Shown: one piece after another, positions 42,236 through 53,226 of the stretch
Layout of the letters: every line of letters starts with the position of its first letter
Numbering within the stretch: the stretch's first letter is position 1
Source: Chitinophaga sedimenti
GTDB taxonomy: Bacteria > Bacteroidota > Bacteroidia > Chitinophagales > Chitinophagaceae
Direction: 5' to 3'
NCBI RefSeq assembly: GCF_023156195.1
Contig: NZ_JAKUKA010000001.1
Coordinates: 2,294,001 to 2,358,000, forward strand
DNA: 64,000 nt
Made by a program: the position numbers and the translations under genes
Notes under the pieces: model-generated
Told to the model about the DNA's origin: nothing
Databases searched by the model: none
What the model saw: the letters and a program-made list of their open reading frames with translations, nothing else

Positions 42236-43195
42236 TTACTGGCATTTGAAAGTAAACACGAACGGACTGGCGGTATTGCCGTACCCTACACGGATGTTGC
42301 CGGTGGCGTCTGTAAAGAAGTACTCTATTTTAGTGAGCGTTTTACCATCCGGTACGTTAAAGAAAGCCCTGGGCCAGATGGTAAGCGCCGAGCGGTTGCC
42401 GGTATAAGGCCGCAACTGCGAAGCCGGCGTTTGTACGCAGGTTTCGAGCACCTGTCCGTCGGCAGTATACGCTTTGGCGCAGCAATAAATGTCCGCTACC
42501 GCATTCAGGGGTGTTTGCACCACCTGCGGATCAAAGCTGAGGGTAATCAGGTCATTATCGGTAGCCAGACCGGGCGTAACTGCACCGATCTGCGGGTTGC
42601 AGAAGTCGATTACGTCGCCTGTTCCGCCCACTTCAAAACAGCTTTTGAACTGGCACTTGTATACATTGTTGGTGCCGAATACATCACTGAGGCCTTCGCT
42701 GCTGGTGCCCAGGAAATAGCCTGTCTTAAAGCGGGTAGGATCGGCGCCTGCTTTGGTCACGATCTTCACATCTATATTTTGCTTTACGCCCTGGGCTACA
42801 TTATAAGTTTGTTCGGTCCAGAACACCACCCACTCGAGTTCGTCGGGCCGGTAGTTGCCGCCCATGCCGAAACGGGCTTTCAGCGCAGCAGGCCAGGGCT
42901 GGCCTTTATCGCCGATTACCGAAGCCGGTACCGGCACCATTTTACCACTACCGAAAGAAGTGGTCGTGAATGTTACGGTAGAATTAGCCGTGGCTTCCCA
43001 GCCGCGCGGCGCGAGGAAACCGATAATGAGCCGCACATTAGAACGGCCGCCATCTGCCACATCGATGCGCGTGTGCATGGTGAAAGTAATATCTGTACCT
43101 GCCTGTGCGCCGGTGGGCTCGTCTACTCCCTCCAGGAATACACAACCGGCCAGCAGCGCCAAGAACAGGAATAAAGCGTAAGTATATTTTTTCAT
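42236..43195 (-). CDS. DUF4961-like lipoprotein
   Basis: 319 residues, intact. Lipoprotein signal with Cys in LLAGCVF, followed by acidic residues. Beta-rich mature part with six or more Cys (YKCQFKSCFEVGG, DIYCCAKAY, LETCVQT), probably disulphide-bonded, and a Trp-rich segment (DELEWVVFWTEQTY). The assignment to DUF4961 is from memory of families that sit beside SusCD and DUF5004. Predicted surface glycan-binding protein of the PUL. Confidence 0.6.
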   Translation of the reverse strand: MKKYTYALFLFLALLAGCVFLEGVDEPTGAQAGTDITFTMHTRIDVADGGRSNVRLIIGFLAPRGWEATANSTVTFTTTSFGSGKMVPVPASVIGDKGQPWPAALKARFGMGGNYRPDELEWVVFWTEQTYNVAQGVKQNIDVKIVTKAGADPTRFKTGYFLGTSSEGLSDVFGTNNVYKCQFKSCFEVGGTGDVIDFCNPQIGAVTPGLATDNDLITLSFDPQVVQTPLNAVADIYCCAKAYTADGQVLETCVQTPASQLRPYTGNRSALTIWPRAFFNVPDGKTLTKIEYFFTDATGNIRVGYGNTASPFVFTFKCQ

Positions 43196-43215
43196 AACGT
43201 AATGCGGTTGTGCGG

Positions 43216-43656
43216 TTAGGGATTTACTTTTTCCAGCGTGTACACATAGGTGTTAGCGGTGCAACCGGGACTGAACGTGAACACCAGGTTACGTTTGCCA
43301 TTCACCACCGGGTACGTAAAGCTGCTGCGTAAAGGCTGCGCCGATCCATTTTCACTGAAACGGATGTGGAACGGGTACTTTGGATCGTTCAGTTCGTAGG
43401 CGCCGTTTTTAGTCACCACGAAGGGCATGGGATGCTCTATCGTATATTGCTTATTAGCATCAAAGTGAAGCCGGAACTGTGAAAAGTCGGTATACGTAGT
43501 GATGTCGATACCATTGCGCACCGCTTTGGTTATACGCCAGGCGCCGGCAATGTCTTTCACCGGTTCCTCCACGAGCATGTCCTGCTGCGTGCAGCCGCAA
43601 AACAATAACGTAAGCAGGGCGCCCAGAATAACGGTTCTTGTTAAAGAGAAGATCAT
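43216..43656 (-). CDS. DUF5004-like small lipoprotein
   Basis: 146 residues, intact. Signal MIFSLTRTVILGALLTLLFC with Cys at 20 or 22 (FCGCTQQ). The rest looks like a lipocalin-like beta-barrel: IAGAWRITKAVRNGID at the start of the mature domain and a C-terminal YTLEKV. DUF5004 is a tentative match. Between SusD copy 2 and DUF4961 with 11 and 20 base gaps, so in the same transcript. Confidence 0.6.
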   Translation of the reverse strand: MIFSLTRTVILGALLTLLFCGCTQQDMLVEEPVKDIAGAWRITKAVRNGIDITTYTDFSQFRLHFDANKQYTIEHPMPFVVTKNGAYELNDPKYPFHIRFSENGSAQPLRSSFTYPVVNGKRNLVFTFSPGCTANTYVYTLEKVNP

Positions 43657-43667
43657 AACGTGCTGAT

Positions 43668-45375
43668 TTACCAGGAAGGATTTTGTTTGAGTTCAGGAGA
43701 TTTGGCAGTTTCGCTCTGCGGAATAGCCCATAAATACATGGCCGGGCGGAAGTTGTGTTTTCGTACAGGGAAAATCGTATACGTTACATTCGCTCCATTG
43801 CGGCGTACTTCCATACCGGTCATCTGTTTGTTTTCAGTTTCCGCTGCTATTTTCCAGCGGCGTACATCCCAGAAGCGGTGGCCTTCAAAGCCCAGTTCCA
43901 CTCTTCTTTCCGCCTGGATGGCCGCCCTCATCTGCGTTTGCGTTAAGTTGGCAGGCAGCTCATACGGCATAAGACCAGCGCGCTTTCTCACCAACGCAAC
44001 TGCATCATACACTTCCTTCACCGGCCCGTCGAATTCGTTGGCGGCTTCCGCATAATTGAGTAATACTTCGGCGTAGCGCATCAAAGGAAAACAACGATCG
44101 GAACCATGGATATTATTGGCAGAGATGTTATCGTCCAGCATTTTGCGGGTGTAGTAACCCGTAGGAGTACCGGCGCGAACAGCGTCCTGGCTTACACCGC
44201 GGCCATCCGGACCGAGGTAAATATTTACCGCCTGCTGCAGGCCATTATTCTGGATCAGCAACGACTGATCGCGGATTACCGAATGTGCCAGACGCGGATC
44301 GCGGTTGGTATAGGGCTGCGCAGCATTATATCCCGACGCCGGATCCGTGATGGGCAGGCCATTCGCCATGCCAAAAGCGTCTACAAATTCCTGGTAAGGA
44401 AAGGCTCCTACCGCGCCATTACGCGAAGGCGGTTGCCAGGCTTTTTCCAGTTCGATATTGCGGCCCTGCATGCGGGCTAAAATATATTCGCTGTTCACCC
44501 GCAGGGTAAACACCTTATAAAATCCATAACCGCGGGCGGTAGCGTTATCTTCATACAACGCATACGCCTGCGTGGTCATTACCGCCGCTGCTGCGTCCCT
44601 GGCCAGCTTCCAGCGGTCGGCCGAAAAATCGGTGTAGCCCGTAACCGGATTGCCGGGTTCGATATTACCACCGTTGAACTGCGGACTGGCCGCAAACAAT
44701 AACACGCGGGCCTTAAGGGCCAACGCGGCGCCGCCGCTTGCCCGGCCATAATCTTCCCTCAAACGCGTAAACGGCAGCGTGGCCGCCACCGCATCACATT
44801 CGGAGGTGATATATTGTACGCACTCCGCGTACGTATTGCGGGTGCCGGGTATCTTATCTGTCAGTGAAAACACCGTATCGCCCACCAGCGGAATGCCGCC
44901 ATAGTGTTTCAGCAACACCGCGTAATACCATGCCCTCAGAAACCTGGCCTCCCCGCCATTACCGTGCGTATATGATTGGGAATAGGTGACGTGGGAAGAT
45001 GTTTCAGCAACAGGTTTACGCGGCGGATATTGGCATAGGAGGTATTCCATGCGTCCGCGCTGATAATGGCCGGATTGACCGTACCCGTTGCGAACTGCAC
45101 GGAAGTGGTAATAAACGCCGCCTTCTGCGCCTCCGCCTCATCACAGGCTGCATCCAGGCCGCCATTCCCGAAACGGGTGGCACTTTCGGCAAAACCGATG
45201 TCATTGTAAATCTGGGTGAGGAAACCCACGGTGCGGGCACTGTCCGCAAACACCGTTTGTTCGTTCAGGTTGGTTGTTTCCGTTTCGTCCAGGAAACTTT
45301 TTTGCCGCAGGCCTGCATCAGCAGTACGCCAACGCACAGGTATACAGGTATAGCGAACGTGGTTCTGATTTTCAT
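43668..45375 (-). CDS. SusD/RagB family lipoprotein, copy 2 (two frame breaks)
   Basis: Repaired length 569 residues from the ATG at 45375; lipoprotein signal ends LLMQAC. SusD features: EARFLRAWYYAVLLKHYGG, ALKARVLLFAASPQFNGG and RRVELGFEGHRFWDVRRWK. One base is missing from the T6 run at 45298-45303, restoring CGKKSFLDETETT, and one from CCCC at 44951-44954, restoring VMAGEARFL. No SusC gene lies immediately upstream (GH92 does), so its receptor is one of the downstream copies. Confidence 0.88.
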
Positions 45376-45535
45376 ATCATTAACGTGGTGAATTGTTCCG
45401 CTTTGGTGATAAAATGTACTGTTCATGCAGGAAAGTAACAGCCGCCCTCATGCGGCTGGCACTTCTGCATATTTGATCTCTATGAAAAATGACACCTGTG
45501 AAAATGACTACCGCCACTCTCCTTGTAAATATTTA

Positions 45536-47837
45536 TCACTTTCCCCATTGTTTGTTGGGAGTAGCCCCCATTTCCAGCTCCAGCGTGCCGCCGGCGGCGA
45601 TGCTGGAATGGTCAATATAGCTGTGGGTATAAGGTTTGCCGTTCAGCCAGGCCCGCTGGATATACACGTTACGTGCACTGTTGTTCCGGGTCTTCACCGT
45701 GAACCGGGCGCCAGCGGCATAAGCCGTATCCAGTTGAAAGCGGATGCTGTTAAATACCGGGCTGGTAATTTCGTACCGGGTGCTGCCCGGGCACACCGGG
45801 TGCAGTCCGCTGGCCGCCAGTACATACCAGGCCGACATCTGCCCCACGTCTTCATTCCCCACTAACCCCTCCACCGCATTGCGGTAGGCGCGGGCACAAA
45901 TTTCACGGGTGTAGCGCTGGGTCAGCCAGGGAGCCCCAGGCGGTTAAACAGGAAAGGCACGTGGTGCACCGGTTCATTGGCGTGGTTGTAATAATCATTC
46001 CACATCATATGCTCCGGCGTTTTATCAAAGAAAGTAGTAAGCTCCTGCAATACTTTCTGCTGCCCGCCCATCAGGGTGGTCATGCCCGGCACATCATGCG
46101 GCACAAACCAGCCCTGCTGATAAGGGCTGCTCTCAATTGTTCCGTACCCCTGCTTCATGCGGCCTTCTGCCGGCCAGGGAAGCCAGGCGCCGTCGTCGCC
46201 GCGCGGCCGGAACCAGCCTTTTTCCGCATCAAATACCTTACGGTAATTGGAACTGCGGGCCGTGTATCGTTTTGAGTCGTTTGTATGGCCGAGTGCTGTC
46301 GCCAGCTGCGCCATACACCAGTCGAAGTACGCATACTCAAGGGTTAATGACACACTGAGTCCGCCCGGTGTATACCCCTTATCGCCGTTCCCGAATTGCT
46401 CCACGGTGTTTTTAGCATAGGCATAAGCCCCGGGCACATCAAAACGGCGAATGCCTTTGGCGTAGGCGTCGGCGATCACCGACACGGCGGGATTACCGAT
46501 CATGCAACCGCTGTAGGCATTCAGCAGTTCCCAGCGTTCCGGTACCGGCGGCCGCTTTCATCGGCCAGCGTCACGAGCGAATTAATCATGTCGTTCACCA
46601 CACCCGGGTTAATAATCGTTTGTAAAGGCATCTGGCTGCGAAATACATCCCAGCCGCTAAAAATCGTGCGCTTATTGAAACCGGCCGCCTGGTGCACCTT
46701 TCCATCACCGCCAATATAACGGCCGTCCACGTCCGAGAACTGGCGCGGATCAATCATGGTATGATACAAGGCGGTATAGAATACCGTCTTTTCTTCTTCT
46801 AAACCGCCTTCAATGGTGGCTTTAGCCAATGCCGTGTTCCAGGAATGAAATGCCTGCGCCTTCACCCGGTCGAACGACCAGTCACTAATTTCCTTCTCCA
46901 GGTTGGCTTTCGCGCCGTCGATACTGACAAAGGAAATACCTGCTTTCAACATCACCACTTCGCCCTCCGTAGTAGCGAAGTCCGTATAAAAACCAAGATG
47001 TTTGCCTGCCTTTTCCTTTACACCGGGTGTTATGGCAGCAGCGGCTACGCGGGCCTGGTACCTTTCATGCTGCACCTCTTCGCGCTGCCGTTTCCAGTCG
47101 TCGGGAATATCGGCACTCCATACACCATGACTGGTAAACGGTTTGCTGAACTGCGCGTAGAAAAAAACCATGTAATCGGCCTTGCCATCGCCGTTGCCCC
47201 AGCCGCCACCATCGGGAGTACATTTCATATAACCGGCGATTGTATGATCGTCGATTACCTTCACTTCCTGCCAGGTGGACGTACCACCCACCCTGCGGGC
47301 GAGATCTACCTGTATGCGTGATTGCTGGTGAGCCGGGAACGTAAACCGCATGATGCCGCTATGCGGGGCGGCCGTCATTTCCGCCAGTATATTATTTTCT
47401 GTCAGCCTTACCCGGTAATAACCAGCACTGGCCTTTTCGGATGCCTTATCATAGGCGGAACGATAGCCGGTTTCCGGATGGTCTGCCTGCCCGGCACTGG
47501 TTTGCAGGCCCGCAGCCGGCATTACCAGGAAGTTGCCCAGGTCTCCATACCAACCGATACCACTCATTTGCGTAAAAGCAAAGCCTTCGATGCTGGTGTG
47601 TTCGTAACTGTAACCGGAACCGTTATCGCCGCCGGTAACGGTATTCGGGCTCAGTTGCACCATGCCGAACGGTGTGGCGGCGCCCGGAAATGTTTTACCG
47701 AGTCCGTGGTAAATACCGGCCGCACCTTCGCTGGTGCTGGCGCCGATAAACGGGTTTACATATGCCGCAGGCTCCTGCGCGGTGGCCGGTGCTTGTTGCA
47801 GGACCGCCGCCATGGTTATCAAGGGTAGATATTTCAC
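45536..47837 (-). CDS. Glycoside hydrolase family 92, copy A (two frame breaks)
   Basis: Repaired length 767 residues, standard for GH92 (exo-acting, Ca-dependent, inverting alpha-mannosidases). Signal peptide to about residue 21 (PATAQE). N-terminal beta-sandwich begins VNPFIGASTSEG; GDNGSGYSYEH is family-typical. In the (alpha/alpha)6 barrel, Glu in TIESSPYQQGWFVPHD is the likely general acid and NEDVGQMSAWYV carries the likely base Asp. Breaks: CC 46539-46540 and CCCC 45934-45937, each short of one. Four bases separate it from the SGNH stop, so tightly co-transcribed. Periplasmic or surface trimming of mannosides. Confidence 0.9.
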
Positions 47838-47840
47838 GTG

Positions 47841-49209
47841 CTATATTTTTACGATCTCCAGTTTGTGTGTAACCGGTTTGTTCACTTTATAAATCAAATC
47901 AGTAATCGTATTGATTTCCTGCTGCCAGACATCCCGCAATTCCTTGTACATCGCCGTTTCATAATTTTCTTCATGATAGCGGAGCATACCATCTGTTTTG
48001 GCTGCCTGCCGTACACTGTCGAGCGCCGCTGCATTATCCTGCTGCCGCATTTGTTTCTTATCAAAGTAGTTGCCCTGTATCCAGAAGTAACGGCGTAAAC
48101 GGGCTTCCACTTCCGCCCTGCGCAAATTGAGCTGCATCACCGACATGGCCTGGTTCCGCTGCGGTGTTTCCAGCAACGCCAGGTTGATCCCCTGTTGCCA
48201 TGCAGCCGCCGGCCACACCCCTATCTGCCGCCCGTCGATCTTTAATGCGTAGTTGCCCTGCAAACCCGACACGCGTAATACCTCCCGATTAAACTCTTCG
48301 GTAAAAGGGATCCATTGCAATGCATCCGCCTGCCGCTGCGGGTTGCCCCAGATGCGCGCCACCGTATCTACCGGGAAGGGCAGTGATTGCGCGAGGTATT
48401 GTAAACGGATAGCGCCCGGGGTCACCTGTAATTGTTGCACGCTGCAATTTTCCTGGCTGCGCAGTTTTTTGCCCGCCGCATCAATATCTACTACAGCTAC
48501 CGGTTTGCCGGAAAGCCCCTGTGCTTTCAGGAATTCCGCCGCCATCACCGGTGTCCCGCATTACCGGGATGCACACGATCGCTGCCGATCAATGTAAAGG
48601 CCGAATCCTTTTGTTGCAACCGGAGATTTAAAGCAGTCATGGGCCGGAACAGGTCCACAAACTCCCGGCATTCCGTTGGGCCGCGGCCTGTTGAAACTTC
48701 GCTACTTCTTCAATCGCCGCCTGTTTACCCTTAAACACCGCTCCACCGATCTTCGCCGTTTCATCATATGGCGGCGACGACATCAGTATTTTCCGCAGGG
48801 AGGGTAATTGCAGCAGCCGCGATTCTATCTGTTTATAACTCTTTTCGGAAGCGGCGATGCGCTGCCTGGCCTTTTCGGCGGCATTGTCTTCGTTAAACTC
48901 AAAATACCCCGTATCGTTCATGCCAAAAGTGAGCACCATGACGCTGGGCTTTTTAGCAAGAATATCATATTCAAGACGGCGGTAAATATCCGCGGACCTG
49001 TCGCCGCCAACACCGCCGTTCATGATCACGAGCCGGCGGCCGGGAAAATGGGTCATGTAATAGAGATATACATAAGACACATAAGCGCCGGCCTCTGTAA
49101 TACTGTTACCAACGAAAACAACGCGGTCATTTTGCTGGAAAGGCTTTACCTGCGCCTGCGTATGCAGGGCGGCAGCGCAAAGTCCCAAGGAATAGATCCA
49201 TTTTTTCAT
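47841..49209 (-). CDS. Two-domain SGNH/GDSL hydrolase (two frame breaks)
   Basis: Repaired length 456 residues. Signal peptide to about residue 20 (LHTQAQV). The SGNH catalytic blocks are all there: Ser in FVGNSITEAG, Gly in the GGVGGDR region, Asn in FGMNDTGYF and His in DRVHPGNAGH. After about residue 240 there is a further domain of roughly 220 residues, part beta-sandwich, part helical, that I do not recognise. Breaks: CCC 48664-48666 and CCGG 48548-48551. Probably removes acetyl or other ester groups from the target glycan, so the mannosidases can act. Between GH38-like and GH92 genes with gaps of 10 and 3 bases. Confidence 0.8.
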
Positions 49210-49219
49210 GTCGTGGTAT

Positions 49220-51722
49220 TTAAGAGTTTACCTGTACGTTTTTAAGCCGCAACGTGCGTACGCCAAATGGCGGCGCGGAGAAGCGGATATTTGTCATTCC
49301 TTTTCGCCGAATACATTTCAGTGCCTGCTGCCGTTGCCCGTCGAGCTCCTCGATCATAGCGGCCTGCACCGCGCCATTCCATTGCAAGGTTTGCTCACGA
49401 TGCCCACCCGCGGCGTTGTATAACCGGATCAGTACATCCGTACCATCCATCATCATGGCGGTTACCTGCCAGCCCTGGCGCTGTAATAAGAAGAAACTAT
49501 GCGCAGCCGGCGCACTGGCCCTCACTACTTTCAACGGTTCACTCCAGCGCGCTTCTTCCCTGCTGATACCTGCCTGCTGCCAGTTGCCGGCATGCGGCAG
49601 GATGGCGTACTGCATCACAGTAGGCCCATCTACCCCGTATTGCATGCCCCACAAAGCGCGGCCTGCATACTGCAGCGTAAGCCCCGGCGGATAATTTTCG
49701 CCATGCACGTAACTGCTTGTATGGTCGCTGAAGATGGTCATGCCGGCGTTATTACCGGCATCGGTTATATCTATCCAATGCAGGATGATGTTATTCCTGA
49801 TGCTGTCCCAGCGGGAGAAAAATGTGTTCGACAGGCGGCTTTCCGTTACATCGAACGGCGCATCTTTCGTGATACGCTGTCCCTTGAGCTGCACCGGGAA
49901 CAACAGTTGCAGTTTACAGCTATCGTTGTAAAAAGCCTTTCGCGGATCTTCCACTACATATCCTGTTTGCTGTGAGTAAGCGCCAAGCGAGGGTTGCCCC
50001 TGCCAGTCGATCCGCACCTGCATATCTATACGCCGTTCACCGTTGGCTAAGGTGATTTGTTGTGTAAATGGATGGCCTGCGAACGTTCCTTTAATCTCCA
50101 CACAGCTGCGGTTACTACCCTGCGACGTAATTGTTACCACAGCCGCGGTATCCATGCTGGAACGCCAGGCGGCGGCATCGTAATCGTATCCGCGCAACTC
50201 ATTAAAGCCGCGTGTATCCGCTGTGTCTACCAATTGCCGCCCGCCCTGTTGCAGCAGCTTCAGGCTGGTGATCACACCACCGCGTGCAGGATCTATTTCC
50301 AGTTCGTATAAGTCTGTACGAAACTGGTGGCGGCCATTCACCAATACCCGGTGCTGATGATCCGCCGATGCAGGGGCATTACCCACTTGGAGCCGGTAAG
50401 TACTGAAGCCCATGGCGGGTGTTTGCGCAAGCCACCAGAGGGTACTATCGCCCTGCCGCGAAAGCAGTGCAGGGGTGCCATCAGCATCCGTGATACGCAA
50501 CTGCGGGCTGACCGGGAACGGCACACGCACCCATTCTCTACGAGGCGCCGCGGTAGTATTCACCACCCGCAAATAAGGCTGCGCGGAGCGTGTATCATCG
50601 AACAAACTGTCCGACACCTCATTCGCAACGCCCGTCCACGCCCGCACCTGGTCTGCCCAGGTAGCGCGCTTCCGCACGCGGTTGTACGGCACGATCCAGC
50701 TGTCGTGATGCTGGGCGAGCAACAGGTTGCTCCAGGCCACCTCCAACGCCTGTTGCGGCCATGGGGTTCCATCTAACAGGTATCGCATGGTGGCGTATTT
50801 CTCAGCAGCTACTAAATTATTTTCCGCCTGCCGTACCTGTTGTGCAATGCGCTGCAATACCGGGCACCCCACACCAGGCTCACCTGGATATCTTCCTGCG
50901 AAAGCGGCCATACCGTAGCTTTCGCGGGATCGGCGATGCGGCCGATGTAATCGCGCCAGGTAACGTACCGGGCCTTGTCCTGCAACCAGGGACCATTACG
51001 CCAGCCGGCATCCTGCAGGCACATGCCCACCGGGTTGGTAATACCAGCCGCCAATGCGGAATTGATGTAAGCCGCATTGTTACTCCAGCCCGTTGTTTGC
51101 CAGGTAGAACGTGGTTCCAGTGCTTCAGAGGCGTAACGCGGCACGGTGAGTATACGGGTACCGTCGGGGCCCTGCCATTGCACGAGTTCACCGCCAAAGG
51201 GACGCGTATATCCGCCCCAGCAGGTATTAGGATTTTTAAGCGAAGCATATTTGAACCCGAAGGAGCGCAGCAGTTGCGGCAGCGCGCTGGTAAAGCAGGG
51301 CTCTTCCGAAGCATAAGTATCGAACACGATCTCCGGGAAATGCGTCCGCAATTTCTTCATCCCATAATGCAGCTGCCGGATGATGCTCTCCCCGGATATA
51401 TTAAAAGATAAGCCTGCCCGTATGCCGGGTTTACATATTCGATGCGGCCGCTGGCCGACTGGTCGGCAAACAGGCGTTTAAACGTTTCGTAGGCCGCCGG
51501 TTCGCGCAGGCGCACCGTGTCCCAGGTCTCGGGCTCAATCTCCAACCCTATTTTCCACGCGGGATGACGCTGCAGCTGATCCACGATGAACTGCGTGTAA
51601 CCGGCAGGGTAATGACCGTAAATACCACCATGGTACCCATCCACAAAGTAATGTTGCTGGGCAAACGATGCCCTTACCGGCAGTATGAGTATTACTGCCA
51701 GCCATACAAATCGAAATCTCAT
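49220..51722 (-). CDS. GH38-like alpha-mannosidase family protein (two frame breaks)
   Basis: Repaired length 834 residues. Signal peptide to about 22 (RASFAQQ). N-terminal domain: FVDGYHGGIYGH may take the place of the first metal-binding motif, and LPQLLRSFGFKYASLKNP the region around the nucleophile. The HHD of QHHDSWIVPYNR agrees with the metal-binding HHD of GH38. The middle and C-terminal beta-sandwiches (YLRVVNTTAAPRREWVRVP, PFDVTESRLSNTFFS) are of GH38 C-terminal type. The segment matching the usual nucleophile Asp reads SEEPCF, so Glu may stand in. Breaks: AAAA 51413-51416 and CCCC 50867-50870. Eight bases after SusD copy 3. Confidence 0.75.
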
Positions 51723-51729
51723 ATCGTTG

Positions 51730-53221
51730 TTATAATGCCAGGTCCGGGTTCTTCAGAACTTCTGCTAATGGCAATGGAAACTGAAAATCTGCTTCTTCAA
51801 ATGCACGGAGGTGATTGGGCGCTTTATAACCCGGCAAACTGACCAGTGTGCCGGTAGTTACATCCAATGCCTGCCGGGTGCGCAACATATCGTACCAGGT
51901 CTGGAACTCGAAACAAAGTTCCCAGAAACGCTCTTTCAATACCTGTTCCGCAGTAATGGCCACTGGTTGCGTTGCTGTTGCGAATGCGCGCTTACGCACA
52001 CGATAGTACGCATCAACCGCTGCCGCATCTGTGGTACTGCCACCGTCGGCCCGCGCCCGGGCTTCCGCACAAATCAACAGCACATCGGCATACCGCAACA
52101 GCGGGAAGTTAGCGCCTGAACGGCCCGATACTTCCGCCGCATCATCCCAGAACTTGTAGATGTAAGGCGCAGGAAAAACGATCGTATCGTTGGGCTGCCC
52201 GTACCGGGCGTAACGCGTATAAAAAAGGCACGTTCCTGTTTACGCGCATCGGCGCGATCATAACTGTCGTAAAATGCCTGCATTGGCGCCATCGCCCCAC
52301 CATAGCCGGGCTGAATGGATACCGGCAACACCGGGTACGGCAGATACGCGCCGTGAATATTACTCGGTGCGGCCGTTGTATGCCGCTGCAACATCAGGAT
52401 ATGCTCTCCGCTGTTACGATTCGCGGGATTACGTAACCCTGCATAATCTTCAAACAGTGTAAAAGAGCCGTTGCCGATTACTTCCAGCGACTTTTCGTAA
52501 GCCAGCTGGTAATAGGGTGTCCCCTTCTGCAAAGGATAACCTGCCATGGTGATATAGACTTTTGCCAGTAGGGCTTTCACCGCACCCATATTCACCCGCC
52601 CCGAAATATCAGTCCATGGCAATCCGCTCTGCTCCGCCAGCAGCAGGTCTTTCACGATCTGCTCATACACGGCTGCTTTGGGCGAGCGTTTTATCCTTAC
52701 ATTATTAAAATCCTTTGTCGGCAACAGTTTCAACGGCACATCACCAAACAAACGCACCGCCTGAAAGTAATACCAGGCACGCAGAAAATGTACTTCACCG
52801 AGGTAGCGCTTTTTAGTCACTTCATCCACCACCATCGTAGCACCTACATTTTCGATCACACTGTTGCAATTCTCCACCGGGTAATACGTGGCATTCCACC
52901 AGTTTTGCAACCGTGAATTAGCAGGATCCGGTGTTGCAGTTTCAGGAACTGGTCGTCTTCCGCACCCGAGGGCCTTGGCCGCCTGCTATAGCCGGTCATA
53001 TACTCCAGCGCGTACACCGGACTAACGGCCACGCCTATATTCACTTCAAACGGTCTCGCCAGCCCGTCATAAGTGCCGTTCACCGCCGCCTGCACCTGTT
53101 CCGGCGTTTTATAGAAGTTACCCGGGTCCAGTGCCCCGGCAGGGGCTTCCTCCAGGAACTTGCTGCACGACATGGTCGTGAGCAGCAGCAACAGGCTTAT
53201 CCAATACCGTATCTCTTTCAC
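51730..53221 (-). CDS. SusD/RagB family lipoprotein, copy 3 (two frame breaks)
   Basis: Repaired length about 497 residues. A GTG at 53221 starts the lipoprotein signal (MKEIRYWISLLLLLTTMSC); a TTG at 53230 overlapping the SusC stop is an alternative. SusD features: VHFLRAWYYFQAVRLFGDVP, VKALLAKVYITMAGYP and LLRYADVLLICAEARARA. One base is missing at about 52943, restoring FLETATPDPANSRLQNWW, and one A from the A6 run at 52221-52226. Directly follows SusC copy 3, so it is the lid of that receptor. Confidence 0.88.
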
Positions 53222-53226
53222 GTTGA

